Shown one piece after another: positions 37,521 to 51,200 of a stretch of DNA of 64,000 bases (its first letter is position 1; each line of letters begins with the position of its first letter). The notes below the pieces were generated by a model. The model worked only from the letters and a program-made list of their open reading frames with translations, had not been told where the DNA came from and made no database searches. The stretch spans positions 1 to 64,000 of the forward strand of contig JAANDG010000018.1 of NCBI GenBank assembly GCA_036852015.1, written 5' to 3'. The DNA comes from Pelodera strongyloides. Lineage: Eukaryota; Nematoda; Chromadorea; Rhabditida; Rhabditidae. The position numbers and the translations under genes are program-made.

Positions 37521-37950
37521 CTAATAAATAATCCATACCCTTACCATTAACTGCGACAGTATGTCAATACAAGGAAAAAGTGGAGAAGATTGTTTTGTGT
37601 ACCAAATAATTTCGTCAGGAAGTGGATAAAACACGTGAATCTTTGTAGGACACATGGATAAATATTTCAAATACTGTTTCCCAAACGAATGTTTCATTAC
37701 GGAAACTTGGAAACGTAACAGAAATAAACTAAATAAGTAAAATTGCTTATCAGACAACAACATCCAATATTCTAATTTAGTAAAAACGGGACTTACAATC
37801 GAAAGATTTTTCCATTGCGCATCAGAAAGATTAGATTCTCAACGTTTACAATATGCCTACGAATGAGCACATATTTTGTGGTTTCTAAATTGGACCAGAC
37901 TAGCCATAAAACATTTAAAGGTGATATGATGTAAGATAAGTTGACAGCTA
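37521..37950 (-). CDS. Possible partial gene, two joined exons, unknown
   Basis: Two minus-strand exons (37950-37797 and 37728-37521) join across a clean 68-nt intron (ATT|GTAAGT ... TTATTTAG) in one frame. The product reads AVNLSYIISPLNVLWLVW ... LMRNGKIFRFLFLLRFQ ... MVRVWIIY and stops at 37521. It is hydrophobic in parts and might be a receptor C-terminus. I found no convincing upstream exons, so the gene is either truncated or wrongly inferred. It would converge with the membrane-protein gene. Confidence 0.25.
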
Positions 37951-38683
37951 CTGAATTTTCCCTCAGTGATAACACATTTCACACAAGAAAGAAACAGACA
38001 ACGACCGTTTTTTCTTAAAAAATTCCGATTAATTAATGACGACTTAGCATTTGATGTGAACTAATACGGAGCAACATAATAATATTCTAGCATTGTTCAA
38101 TTCTGTATTCTGTTGTGAATATTGACTGCTTCTTCATGGTGACAATCACACTACTTTTTTCCCAAACATCTCGTATTACCTAAATCAGCAAAGTAAACTG
38201 TGTATATGTGTAATGGATGACTAGTTTCAACCAGTTATTTGTCTATGCCGTTTTGATGAGAATACCCTAAAGATTGCTTATCAGCACTACAATATACTGG
38301 ATTTAAGGTCTTTGCTGATGGAGTCATAATCGGTTTAGCACCTATTCAGGCTTCTGCCGTGATTTTTTTCTGCGAGTGATTACTGTATGTTAGAACTGAA
38401 TGCTTTATTACTATGAGTACAATAATAAGGAATATTAGAAGCCGATTTGGTTTACCGAGTCATGTGCACACATTTATGTGTATTTTTACTTACAACAGAA
38501 TTTTAATGACAACTGTGTGTAACACTTACAAATCATTTTCTTTTTATGATTCTCTCAACCACGTTCGGAAGCATGGTTTCTTATAATTTCTAAGCTAAGC
38601 TTCCGAAAAATACATTGTTGAACTACATCCTTCGCCGGTGAGCTTACGGCGAGCCACCCCCGGAATTAGAATATTGCATACAT

Positions 38684-38953
38684 TTGGAGTGCTCATGGCT
38701 GAACCACCTCCCGATTAGAATATTAGACATGCGAATCCCGACGGTGATACGAGAAATTTATCAGAAGCGTATCAATAATAGCAAAATTTCGCGAACTTAT
38801 GATCTGGTTGAAAAATTCCGCAGCTTGCGTGAGCTTGCTCTGTATGACAAGGCATGGAAAATAATTTTATGTTTACAACTTGCCATTGCATATAGTCTCA
38901 CTTATTTGATTTGTTTGTTCTTGGTTCACTTGTCAGCGAATAGAAACACGTAG
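38684..38953 (+). pseudogene. Possible chemoreceptor fragment (SRE-like)
   Basis: An open stretch of about 89 codons ends in a stop at 38953. It contains ISRTYDLVEKFRSLREL followed by a hydrophobic segment (IILCLQLAIAYSLTYLICLF). The Y-x-x-x-E-x-x-R-x-L pattern before a membrane helix resembles the nematode SRE chemoreceptor family, but the rest of such a receptor is not visible nearby. Most likely a gene fragment or chance; low confidence. Confidence 0.3.
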
Positions 38954-39246
38954 AAAGGAACTAACGCGACCGTTTTAGTGGTTAGATAAGCTTCCGTGGT
39001 TGTCGTTTCAGTAGCACACTCAGCAACTGATATGGACGCAAGATTGGGCGCGAACGGCCCAAACGCCTAGGTTTAGTATCCATTAAGCTTAACAGTAAAT
39101 TTGTGCAACTCTGCAGCACACATTGGTTAGGTGACTTATCACATTGTTATAATACTTTTATGCGTGTACTACATTGGTGTTTGTTATGTTGTACCGTATA
39201 TTCGCGCTCGCTATTGTAGTTCACTCCGTTAATTTAGGGTTAAAAG
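38954..39246. other. Upstream flank of the VWA gene
   Basis: AT-rich spacer. It ends in an acceptor-like CCGTTAATTTAG at 39238, nine nucleotides before the ATG at 39247, suggesting trans-splicing here too. Confidence 0.4.
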
Positions 39247-42200
39247 ATGGAGCGGGGGCAAATAGTGCTCCTGGTCCTGCTGGCCTTGTCCATAGCGATG
39301 CTAATCGCAGGATCGGTGATGCTCGGCGTAGGAATACACAAGTCCAAGAAGAAGTGCGACGGTACGTATTTAATACATTCAGAGTCGAGTACTACTCCCA
39401 TGCATATTTATTTCTGTTTTCTAAGGCAATGTTTGAATTTTGAAGCCCGACGAACACAACCACATGATATACTTTGTTGCGCCTTGCAAACGTTAAATTG
39501 GGCACGTCTGCACGATTTAGATCAAAAGAACTGCCCACAGTGTCCTTCACATCCATCGGCTCCAAACTACGCATCATTATCGATTACATATCTCTCCACA
39601 TACCATCAGTCTTTGGCGTGGAACCAGTCATTCACAGATAATACCTCGCCGGAGTTTGCCGCTGCAGCAAAGACAGCTCAAGATGCGGTAAGTTCAAGCA
39701 TTTTCTTTAATCTCAACAAAAAGCGTACGGCTCGAATACTTCTTGCACATTCAAACACCTTAAAGGGACAGGCCCATCAAAATAAACATATATTTACGAT
39801 TTCATGTTATTTTTTATTAGCAGCGTTTATTACAATATATACACACTAATTTTTATCCACATTCACCCAGGGGAACTTTTTTACGCCGAGCCCAACTCAT
39901 AAGGGTACCGTATTTGCATCCATTTAGTCCTAATAATTCTTTTACTTCTCGTATGTTATAACACAGTTACAAAATTACGCATGAGAGAGTATGCTCAATA
40001 AAGAGGTGCCAGAGAAAAAATCGAGAGAGCAGACAACCAGAGCGGATAGACAACTAGAGGAAGGGCCAGGCAACGGTATACATTTGTGGATGCGCTCGTC
40101 GGAAAAAGTTCCCCGGGGTGAATGTCGATAAAATTTGGTTTGCATATAGTGTAATAAACACTTTTAATAAAAATTAAGACGAAATCGTAAATATAGGTTT
40201 ATTTTGATGGGCCTGTCCCTTTAAAGAGTTGATTGCTTAGAATGCAGTCAGGCTACACGATCCTATGTTCAGCAATATCCACTGTGTTATGTATTTGAAC
40301 CTACAGTATTAGTAGTATATTTTGTTTTTATGTTTTTTTTTTAGATCACCGCTGCACTAAGAAACAAAATTGTGAATGGGGTGGACTTGACGCCAGCAAG
40401 AGTGATTACCAATTCATTCACGTAAGGAATTTAATGTAAATGTACCCCGCTATTGGAATGTGTATCTATTTGACAAAGACCATTGTAGGGCTGTAACTGC
40501 AGGGGCTTTGAACCATGTCAATAGACGAACAATTGTTCTGCCTCGGATGATTTTATAGGTCCATTCGCCTGTTAAAAGCAGCAATTGCTAATTGATGGTA
40601 AGCGTTTTCTTTTTGAGAATGGACCCATATGGTGGAACGGACGCGTATTCTTCACTCGTCTACCCAACTGCTGTAACCGCAGACACACAAAAGGCAATCG
40701 CAGCCGCTCTCACGGTTGCTTCCATTAATGCGGCCGCCTATGGTAAGTTCACAGCTTCGATTTAATGTTTCATGGACTAGTATTGGTGCTATACCACCAG
40801 AAACGCGCAAATAAAGTATGTAGGTGTTATGAGATGATGATCCGGAAAATTTTGCAATTAGCTAATTTGTTACAAAAAAGTGACCGCCACCCACCATAAT
40901 TTCGCTTATACATGATATATCATATAGAATCATAACCATGTACAATAGTCAATTCAAAAGACTGAATTTTCAATTTCAATTTTTTTTTACTTTCATGAAA
41001 GTAAAAAAAGCCACACGTTTTACAATAAAATACCGTAAGGCAACAGTGCATATTACTAGGTGTATGCCATATATAGACAATAAAAATTCCGAAGTATGTG
41101 GCATTTCACATACCGTCTTTCTTTGTCTTCTATTGGCTCTTCTGTTGGACAGGTGCTAGACTCGTTTCTTGCGGTCATAAACTTTTCTTCTGTTTCTTAT
41201 CTCAATCAAGCTTGTAGTACGCGCTACCCAAAAAGAACCAAATTTACACTCACGGGGAAGGAATGGAATCACGAACAAATTATATATATATATACATCAA
41301 TGATCAGTGTTTTTGTTTCCATTTGTGAAGGTGTACGATAAATCAATAACATAAGAATTTATCATGTAGTATTTAGTGCATATAACCAGTTTATCAGACA
41401 TACATACGTTGAATGTCATGTGAGTAGGCGGCTTCTTCGCAAACTGTTTAGGTGTGTGATATTTAATCCTAAGTTTAAAATTCCAGCGTCTCCATCGCAG
41501 CAGTGTAATGGTCCTCTATATGGTCCGCCAACAAACATCACTGGTAGCACAGTGCCTCCGGTCACGACACCGGTACCACCACCAACCAAGCGACCTGATG
41601 GATGTAAGTAGAGGATGTAGTATGGAAACGTCTTTTCTTTGTAGTTCACTTAAGAAACGGAATCAAAAACACCCAAACTGATACCGAATTACAATAGGCA
41701 TGACAGAAAGTCTATCACCTTGTTAATTTTAGCCGTCTGTGATGCTAGCAAGAACAGCGAGGCCGTCATTGTGCTGGTTGACGTGGCTCAGCCCACCGTT
41801 GGAACCCTGGATGACAAGCTCGCCAACGTATGGCACATCTATTTGTCGCACGTTATGATTTAGTGTATACAGTATTAAGTAACAAATTCAGACGAAGTGG
41901 ACTCACAAAACATATCTAGTACCTTACAAACCATTATAGGTGCGATCTCTGCTGGGCCAGCTTGATAAGAGCGTTGCCCTGGATGCCAACAACAACTGGC
42001 AGAATATTTCGTTCTACTTGATTCCATACTATGGTAAGGATAAGGGAAAATTTCCGGGCTCACGATTATCGGTTAGACGCCCACACAAACAAATTAACTC
42101 GGAATGTATCAAGGGGGTATTTTCGGAGCTAGCGAGCGAAGCGCTCTAGCTTTTTTTAGTTCTTCATCGGGGTAGCGCACGCAATTAGGGGTGTTTAACT

Positions 42201-45200
42201 AACTAACTAGGTCAATTGTTTGTTTTTAACCTATCCAATACAGGATACCAAGCATACACAATGAGCAGTTCACCATGCACCAACCATGCGTGCTGGATGA
42301 CGAATGTGAATAACCTCACTTCGGCAATTAACGTGAACAGGATTGACGAACACAACCTGGCAAGGTCAGCCATAACACATTTGACTCTCTTTTGCCACTG
42401 CTGCATAGTTTCTGTTTGGCGCTTATCGCTACTGGCTGGGGACGATACGAGCCCGATTTGTGCCTTTTTCAACACCAGGCATATACATTTGCAGAGGACT
42501 GCAGTATGTCATCGAGGAGCTTGGAAACTATCTCCCATACGGAATTGGAAGAACCCTTATTGTGGTCACCGACGGACTGTAAGTTTTCATATAAACAGCC
42601 TGAGGTAACTATTTCTCGTCCACTTCAATGAATATTTCAACCGCTGCAATCCTTTAGTGATGTCGGAAGAGCTGGAAATCTTGTTTCCTCGGCACAACAA
42701 CTCAAGAACGAATTGTACACAATTGGACTTATTTCGGCCTCGCGTTCTTCTTTGGTAAGCAATTTATCTCTGTGATGTAAAGGTATTGATGTATTTTAGT
42801 GCTTGTAGTCAGTACTGATTCTGCGTTCCATTCAGGCGCATAGTTACTTCACACAAGTAGTCACCGACGCTTCATTCTTCTACGAAATTCCCGATTTCTC
42901 ATGGATTACAAATGATGCGCTCGTCGTGGGCACAGCGCAATGGATTTGCAACGGTAAAAAAAATAGCTCACAAGGGATCGGACTTAGCAGGATGTGAGCT
43001 TTTGAAAATCTGCTCACTCCGACTGACTCATTCCGGGCCCTTGTCAGTCGAATCCGTTATTTTAAGCGGTCGCATGTGTCTATTTTCCTCTTCTTCCTAA
43101 CGGTTAACCCTCGTTTTTTTTGGATACTAATATTTCTATATGCTCTAAGGATCTGTTAACTACGGATGCCGTCATGAAGATAATGAAGTGAGGAGGTTGT
43201 GAGAAGTAATTTATATTCTAGGTTTCTATCCTGTGACAACACTGCCTCCAGTGAAGACCCCTCTCCCCCTCATTACAACTCAGCCTCCATCAACTACGAA
43301 CGCTGTCTCCACTGGCGTTCCGACAACAACCCCAAGTAACAAGCTATTCATTAGAGAAAATGCAAATAATTATGTGAACATTCTCTTCATGTTCAATAAA
43401 ACAGACTGAGAACACAATTATTTTTATTGTCAATTTATAGTCGCCAACTGTCCAATTGATGTTATTTTCCTGTTGGACGAATCTCAAACAATGCTGGATC
43501 TTTACTTTGATGTATGTTCTTCATTACTCAGTTTCCGAATTCTGAGTAGCGACTTCGACATAATGAATAGTTCCCTGCATATATGTATTGGAAATGTGTA
43601 GGACTATTGTTCAGCTTTATTTATCAAATGTACAATTTGTATTTCAGTTCAAACTACTTTACAGGCCGCTGTTGCATTCACTGCTCAAACAGCAAATGCC
43701 ATTTCTGCACTGCAAGCCGACAGCCGATTCGCACTTGCCACGTTTAATAGCCAGCCAGTGTTCAACACAACTTATTTGAATGTGTCTGACTTCACCAACG
43801 CGTTGAACAACATCCCGAGAGAAACCGGAGTGGCTGATTTCACCATGTGCGTAAAATCAAAAATTTTAAAATAATTCCGTGTGTCACATTAGTAGTATAA
43901 ACGACTATCAATAACATTAATACTTGCAGCGGCTTCACAACAGCACGCACACTAATCCAGCAGCAAAGTCGCGCCAACAACACAAAGGTTCTTCCGCTCA
44001 TCGTATTCATTACTGATGGGTTCGTTCCTTTACGTTATTGACTGCAATGACCACTTCGAAACAAATTCTCACCCGTTCTCCTTTAAATTTCAATATTTTA
44101 GTGACCAAATAAACGATGATGTCAATAAGGTGATGAAGGTGACACAGGATTTGAGACAGAACTACAGAGCTGAAATCATCGCTTTGGGAATGAACCCACA
44201 GTATGATAGAGGAGAATTGATCAAGGTATGACCTGCAGCTAACACAGGGACCTTATTCGCCACAGTATTGCAATAACTTTGTGGGTGTTGACAATTTCAC
44301 TTAAGCGTTCCATCGGTGTTGGATCGGGAGATTCTTACACGACACCGTACTATTTGCGAATGAACAGCACAGCCGATTTGAACAATGCAGGACTCCAGGA
44401 GGTAGTCTACCACATCGACTGTCATGGTATGGGGTTTTTACGACTGATTCATTTAACAATTGGTTTAGTCCCTTGCAACGTTTTCTAGTAAATGCATCAG
44501 TAGTTACCGAATTCTAGTGTCAAGTGTTCAGGAACACCTAACGACAATTATGGATGCTTCACCGATTTGACGTTTGTGGTTGAGAGCTCGTATGCCACAC
44601 ATTACCAGAAGGAAATCGAAAGACAGGCTGTTCTAAGCACAATCAAGAACTTTGCTGTCGACATTGGACCATTCAGTGTATGTTAAAGACTTATGGTTGG
44701 GTGACAAGTAAGAAAACAGTGGGCTCGATTTGGAAAAAAACGTGAATTTTTTATGTAATAATTATAAACTTCAGGGCAGAGTTTCCCTCGTCCACTTCTC
44801 TGACGCTGCACACACTGTCCTAGATTATGCGGTAAACATTTTGTACATTTAGGCTATTGACTGATAGACCAATTAACTAGAGTCGCCGTATGTGAACTAC
44901 TATTAACATTCTTCTAACGAAGAAATATTTTTTAGTACATCGATGACTACAACTCGGCATTGACAAAAACCACCAGCGCAAATTTGTTGGAGGGAGGATC
45001 CTCGGATATCAAGACGTAGGCTGTTTAGATGTCTAATATCCCACAAAAATCATATAATCGGAAAGTAGAATATTCTCCGTGGCTTATACAAGAATATTCA
45101 ATATTTGCCCAAAACTGATCTTGAAGTTACTTGTGATTTTCGACAGTGTTTTTCTAGTTTTAACAAAACGATTTTAAAATTTAGCGCTCTAACTCTGGCC

Positions 45201-48200
45201 AACCAAACAATAACGCACAATATGTTTGGAAACGATCAAATGGTTATCTTGATGACGAGAGGATTGTAAGTGAACTCTTTACAAAGTGAGCTGCGATGCA
45301 AAAAAAAAGTATAGCAAATAAGAGACCCATCACAAACATTTTTTTTTAGGTTCACTGATGGTAACTCTTCGAATTGCTGTGATGATCCACAGTCCGTTGC
45401 TGACTCATTGCGTCAGATCGCCACGGTTCAGGGTAGGCATTGGGATCACTATTTCCTCTCAGACACCACTCTTTTGACTGCACTTGTATCTGTGACATTT
45501 CTAAAAATTTACTCTTTTTTTTGCCGCTTACCGTATCTATGTGTTCCTTTGTCTTACTGGTTTGTAAGTTCCTTGCTTACTCATGCCAACCATTTATCTT
45601 GATTTTAGGAGTTGTTCTTGGAGTGCCCACGGATATGGCTGAAGTACAAAAATTGACACAAACCACACCAATTGACGGAAACAAGTTGATTCAGGTATTG
45701 TGCAAACGATTGGTGAAAATGATTACTGGGTGATCTTAATTCTATTGAGATTAATTCCATTTTATTTATTTCAGAATCCAAATGATGCGATTGCGAGCGG
45801 AAAGGCCATTGCAGATGCATTGAAGCCGCTTATCCAGCAAAAGATGCAGAATGCTCATTGCGCAAATGTCGAGAAGTGGAGTATGTTAAATGTCTCCAAC
45901 CTAAGTAACCTGAATCAAAATAAGAAAAAAAAACACTTTTATATCATCACCTTTTACCAACTGAAAGAATCATGCAACTGGAAATAAATTATTATTATTA
46001 TTACTTTGGAACCTTTATGAAGCTAGAAGAATATAGAAATGATCTCACTTTTATCATTTTGCAGTTCCCGCCTGTCAGGAATACGTGGATGTCACAATTG
46101 CAATTTCTGCTCAAAACAACAGCACATTTATTCAGGTTCGTTATTTTATGTCAATTGTTTTTGAGAAGTTTAAAGGATCCTTCGAAATTGTCAATCAACC
46201 TTTCCTATTATGATAGGAAAACAAAACAAAAAAAGAGAGAAGTAGAATCCCTTTACATGGAACTCTTTTCAGATAAAGCAATTCGTTGCTCAGGACCTTA
46301 TCCCATCACTCTTTGGTGGCTCCCTTTCTAACACAGTTCTGAACGCAAACAGTCCGGTCAACCTGGCCATTATCTCGCAGAGTTACAGCACTGGAATTGT
46401 GGTAAGGCTTTCTATTAAAATAAACAAAATCCAAGGAAAGATTCGCATTAGATAAAAAGTATTTTAGAAACAAGCTTCCCGCATAATCTTTACATTTTTT
46501 GCACATTTTCAAGACAAAACTGCACGTTTTAGATTGTTCTCAACTTTTTGTGCGTAACAAATAAAATAATAACAGTATTATACATAAAACAGAAAAAAGT
46601 GGGAAAGCGACGATGCCCATGAAAGTTTCACTTTAGCACGCTCACTTCGAATCCGGTCTCTCGCCACAAGGATATGCCGACCGTGCCGCAAACGCTTACT
46701 ATAATTCAACATCGACTTACGGACCGTACATCTACACGTGAGATTTTATCACATCTTGTGCATGAGCGTCTATTTTTCAAAGTTCACATATAACTTGCGG
46801 ATGATACCACGACTCCATTATTTATGTTCCGCTTTTTCAGCTTCTACAATACGGCGTATGATCTCAATCAACAGTACGGGCGTCCATACGCAACGAAAAT
46901 CGTGCTCATGGTGATGGACGGTGCAAAGTGGGTTACGCGAAAATGACAAAAATATCATCACTTCTCGTCAACTTTTTCTTTTATACATCGTTCATTTTTC
47001 CAGCTCTCAGTATCCGACCTCTGACAAGAATGCCCTTGACAAACTCGGAAAAATGGCATACACCACGGCACTCATTGTTAACTCAAATGCCACTCTTATC
47101 TCGACTGCGCCGCCTCTTTATGCCGAACTGTCCCAGGTAGGTACTCTGTTTTGGTACTCATTGAATGGTTTAGAAGGATGAGGTATTTACTCGAGCTCTA
47201 GCCAACGAACCATATATATTGATAAAACGCTTTCAAACTAACCAAACTTCTTCTAGATCAACCCACTTCACTCCCGTAGTGCTCGAGCTCTAGCCAATCA
47301 GTTGTCCACGATGGGATGTCGATCACTTACCACACCCGGTAAAACTTACTGTTTAGTTCTAATCATAGTGAGGCTACCGGAAGCTGTTTGTTCGTGCTAC
47401 TTATGTTTGGAACAGATCACTTTATGGGAAGTTCAGCCCTCAATTTTAGTCCTCGAATTTCTCAAGGGTTAACTTTCCCTTTCAATACTTGCGCAAATTC
47501 AGCTCCTCCTACTGTGCAGCCAACAACCTCCTACCAAACCCCATCACCTCCACCCAAAGTGAAACCACGTAACCTATGGCCCGATATCACATTCCTTGTT
47601 GACAGCTCATTTGACGGTGGCAATGCGATGACCGATGAAGGATTCCAAGTGGCATGTTTTTTTTTTGAAATGTAATATTGTTATTTTAGCTTTAGTAAGA
47701 AAAAAAGGGTAGCTTTTTTTATACGTGAATGGTGTGCACCAAAATAAGGAAAATATTGCATCCTACGATATACGGCACGGAGAATCGGACAAAGAAATAA
47801 ATAGGGGTTACCTGGAGTGGGTCTGACCCATGAAACTGAGATAAAAAATTCATATTGAGGAGACATTGCCGGTATGGTTCCAGAAACCAGTGGTAATTTT
47901 TTTAATTGAGGCTAATAATTGTTTCTTTTAGATTCGCGATTTCATTTACCGCTACTTCCTGGAACAACTGTGGGTCTCTGACAAAGCTTCTCGCATCACG
48001 TTGGCTCGATTCGACCAAAATACAACGGTTGCTTGCACGTTTAATCAAGTGAGTGATTGCCAGATAGTTAATCATAATTTGCTCGTGAAAACCTTGTTTA
48101 TTGGTTTAGTGCAACTCGTCTCACAATATGCTTGTTCAGATCCACAGTTACTACGACTTCAAGGATTGCCTGCTGAACAAGTTCGTCTATAATGTAATCT

Positions 48201-51200
48201 ACCCGCACACAAAAGTCAGGGACTTGGCCGGGTAAGTTCGACTTTCACCTGACGCATCATTTCGTCTGACACTGAACCCTTCTTTCCTCCCGAATGGTGG
48301 CAGAAATACGTCTTCTCAAGAAAAAACTAAAACTATGCTCCAATCAAGTGATAGATGAATGCTGGTTAAGCTCAACTCTAAGTGATACACGCAAACTAGC
48401 TAGCTAAATGTTCGATTTTCAGAGCTCTTGACTCTCTAAGAAGCACCGTGTACAATACGTCAATGAGCGGATACAATCCGTTCAAGGAGAACTTCTTGGT
48501 CATTTTCACCACTGGATCGTGAGTATTTCATTATTTAGCCGAAATATTTCAAGCAGACATTTGCATGTTATCAATCTAAACGACCTACGACTACATACAC
48601 GAGCCGTTCTCTGTTCAGTTCAAGCACCGATGCATCGAGGGCTCTTCGCGAAATCCAGCACAAGGGCGTTCGCACATTGGCAATTTCATTGGGAGCACAG
48701 ATGCCACAATCGGAGTTGAGGTGCGCTTTGAACATTTGAATTCACTACTCGCATTCGCTATGAGTTCAGAACAAAACAAATCAAAAATGGAGCTTTCCCG
48801 TGGGGCAAAAGATAAATTTCAGCTTATACGGATTCGACTCTGCCAATGCCCCGAACTGGAAGGACCAGCGTACCGGTCTTCTCGGAAACAACAACATCGG
48901 ATATGGACTCCTCGACTACCTGACCACAATTAGTAAGTTAAAATCAGCTTTTTCACAAGGCCAACTAGTCATCACGCCAATTTTCTTAAATTTCCTTTTA
49001 AGTTTCAAGAGCGTGCACCTTTATTCAAGGGTGAAAATACAGATTCAATGTTTGCTCATGACATGTTCCGCAGAGGTCCTGAGCGGTAGGCGACGTGTTC
49101 CAGATGTATCAAACAATGTATCAAAACAATATAAACAATAAACAATGTAAACAATTTATCAAACAAACTTAGAGGCTTAATGAGAGATGCACTTGAATTG
49201 TGAGCAATTGTCGTCTTCATTTACAAAAGTTACCAGGATACAATTTTAGAACAACAGCCAATGTCCCGATTCTTCTCGGATGTCTATTTGGTTGTCGATG
49301 AATCTGCTGCGATGAACGGACAATTCGACGCTGTCAAGCAGTTCACCCTCAACTTCTTCAATCAGTTTATTATTTCGGGCCACAGGTATAATATAACATT
49401 AAGCGAATTGTCTTTACCTGTCTTTCACCTCCTCTTGCATTTTCTCTCGTCAAATTGTTTAAAAACGCACTAATTGTGGTTAAATGGGCTTAATATCGAT
49501 TAATCAAAGATGGACATTATGGTTCAGAACTCGTGTATCGATCATCCCATATTCTGATGACGTCATCTATCCGATGCTCAACCTCACCAGCAGTTATCAG
49601 GTTATTATAAAATTAATTTGTTGAACTTGGAAAGACAATACGTATCTTTTTAAAATTGATATATTTTTTAGTCGTTCATCAACTACTACAACACATCATA
49701 CGTCTATCACGCAACGCAGTCATCAGCTCATATTGGAAAGTAGGCATTTTCACAAATAATCCGTATCTCACTCAAAGTGATGTAATAGTTTGGACTGAGC
49801 TCGCAGGAAAATAGTATAAAAAGTTCCTATTATTTTTGGAAGCGTCCATAAAGCCCGAACGCAGTTTAAAGGATATAATTGTCATAGCTTGTTCTAAATT
49901 TCGTTCCTCGACTGTTGAACACTGTTCTCTCTAGCGCTATCAATACGGTGATTCAATCAGTCGGCACAAATCCATCGCGAGCCGTCTACGTGGTTTACAT
50001 TGTTCAATCGGAAACGTAAGTTCGACGGATTTCCAGAATTTGCTTGTTTTCATTTAGACACTCATAACTCGCAGTGCATTGCCTCCAATAGGGTTACGCA
50101 CTAAACGTTGTTCATTTCAGTGTCACTGGAGCTGAAAACGCTCAGCGCCTTAATGCCATCACCGGCGTATCATCATTTGCGATTCCAACAAACAAAAAGG
50201 CAAGTGGTCTATTACAACCATATGCTTAGAAAATAAGGATACATACAAATTTTATTATTCTTTGCAGAGGACATCTTAGTGTTTTTTTTGCCTATTACAC
50301 GATATAGTGGGTTATTCTGGCAATTGATGGTGTTCTGCTGTAGATTGGGTATGCTTCTCAACTCGCTTCGTCTCCGAGGTTCGTCTTCAACGTTTCATCA
50401 ACAGCATCGCTGAATAACTGGCTCGCAACGATCCCCGCCAATCCTATGGCACACTTCTTCCAGAGACTGAACTCAGGCTTGTTTTTTTCTAGCAAGTATA
50501 CTGTATTACTGGAATACTGTTTTGGCTAAACTAATAAGTCTGTTAATTTCAGAACAAGAGAATTACCGTCAAACCCACAGAGTTACCCTTGATGAACTTG
50601 CTGCCGATGTCGTTTTCGCATGGGATATGACTGGATTGACCAATCAAACATTTGAAGTGGTATGCGGTGCCTTATCATCTTTTTGTTCCAATGACGGATA
50701 AAATAAAAGACGGATAAAATTATCAAATGATCAATAAAGACTACGCATACATTTGATTTTCCATAAGACACAATTAACATGTGCATCAATTCAGGTTCGA
50801 CAGTACATTCTTGACTTCACCAGTCAGATGGAAATCAGCAAGCACGCCGTGCAGGTTGCCATTCAGCAATTCCACGGAACGTTGGTTGGTACTCATTGTA
50901 ATTTTCAGTTTTCAGGCCAGAACAATTATGTTTTAGTCCCATAAATGATCAGTTAGAGGGAGTACAATTCCAGTGGAAACCACATATGTCTTCCAAATTT
51001 CAGAGAAGGGAAGGTGGCTTCCACTTCAAGGATGCGCAAGATGCCAATTCACTGAAGGCTCTAATCAATGGACTCAAATTTGCCGCCCCGTCACCTAATG
51101 CAAAATCCGACTTGGCTTGGTAAAGTCGAAAAGTTGTACTCTATCTAAATGTTTTATTTTCTTAATTGTCAAGGAAGGAATATTGACGAAGCCTAATTTG

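Noticed and set aside
41420..41649. Gly/Val/Pro-rich frames on both strands
   Set aside because: This is the Pro/Thr linker exon of the VWA gene (41487-41603) and its antisense shadow.
47190..47300. CTCGAGCTCTAGCCAA occurs twice, once in an intron and once in exon 30
   Set aside because: The match is about 17 nt and the flanks differ, so there is no evidence for more than a tiny duplication or coincidence.
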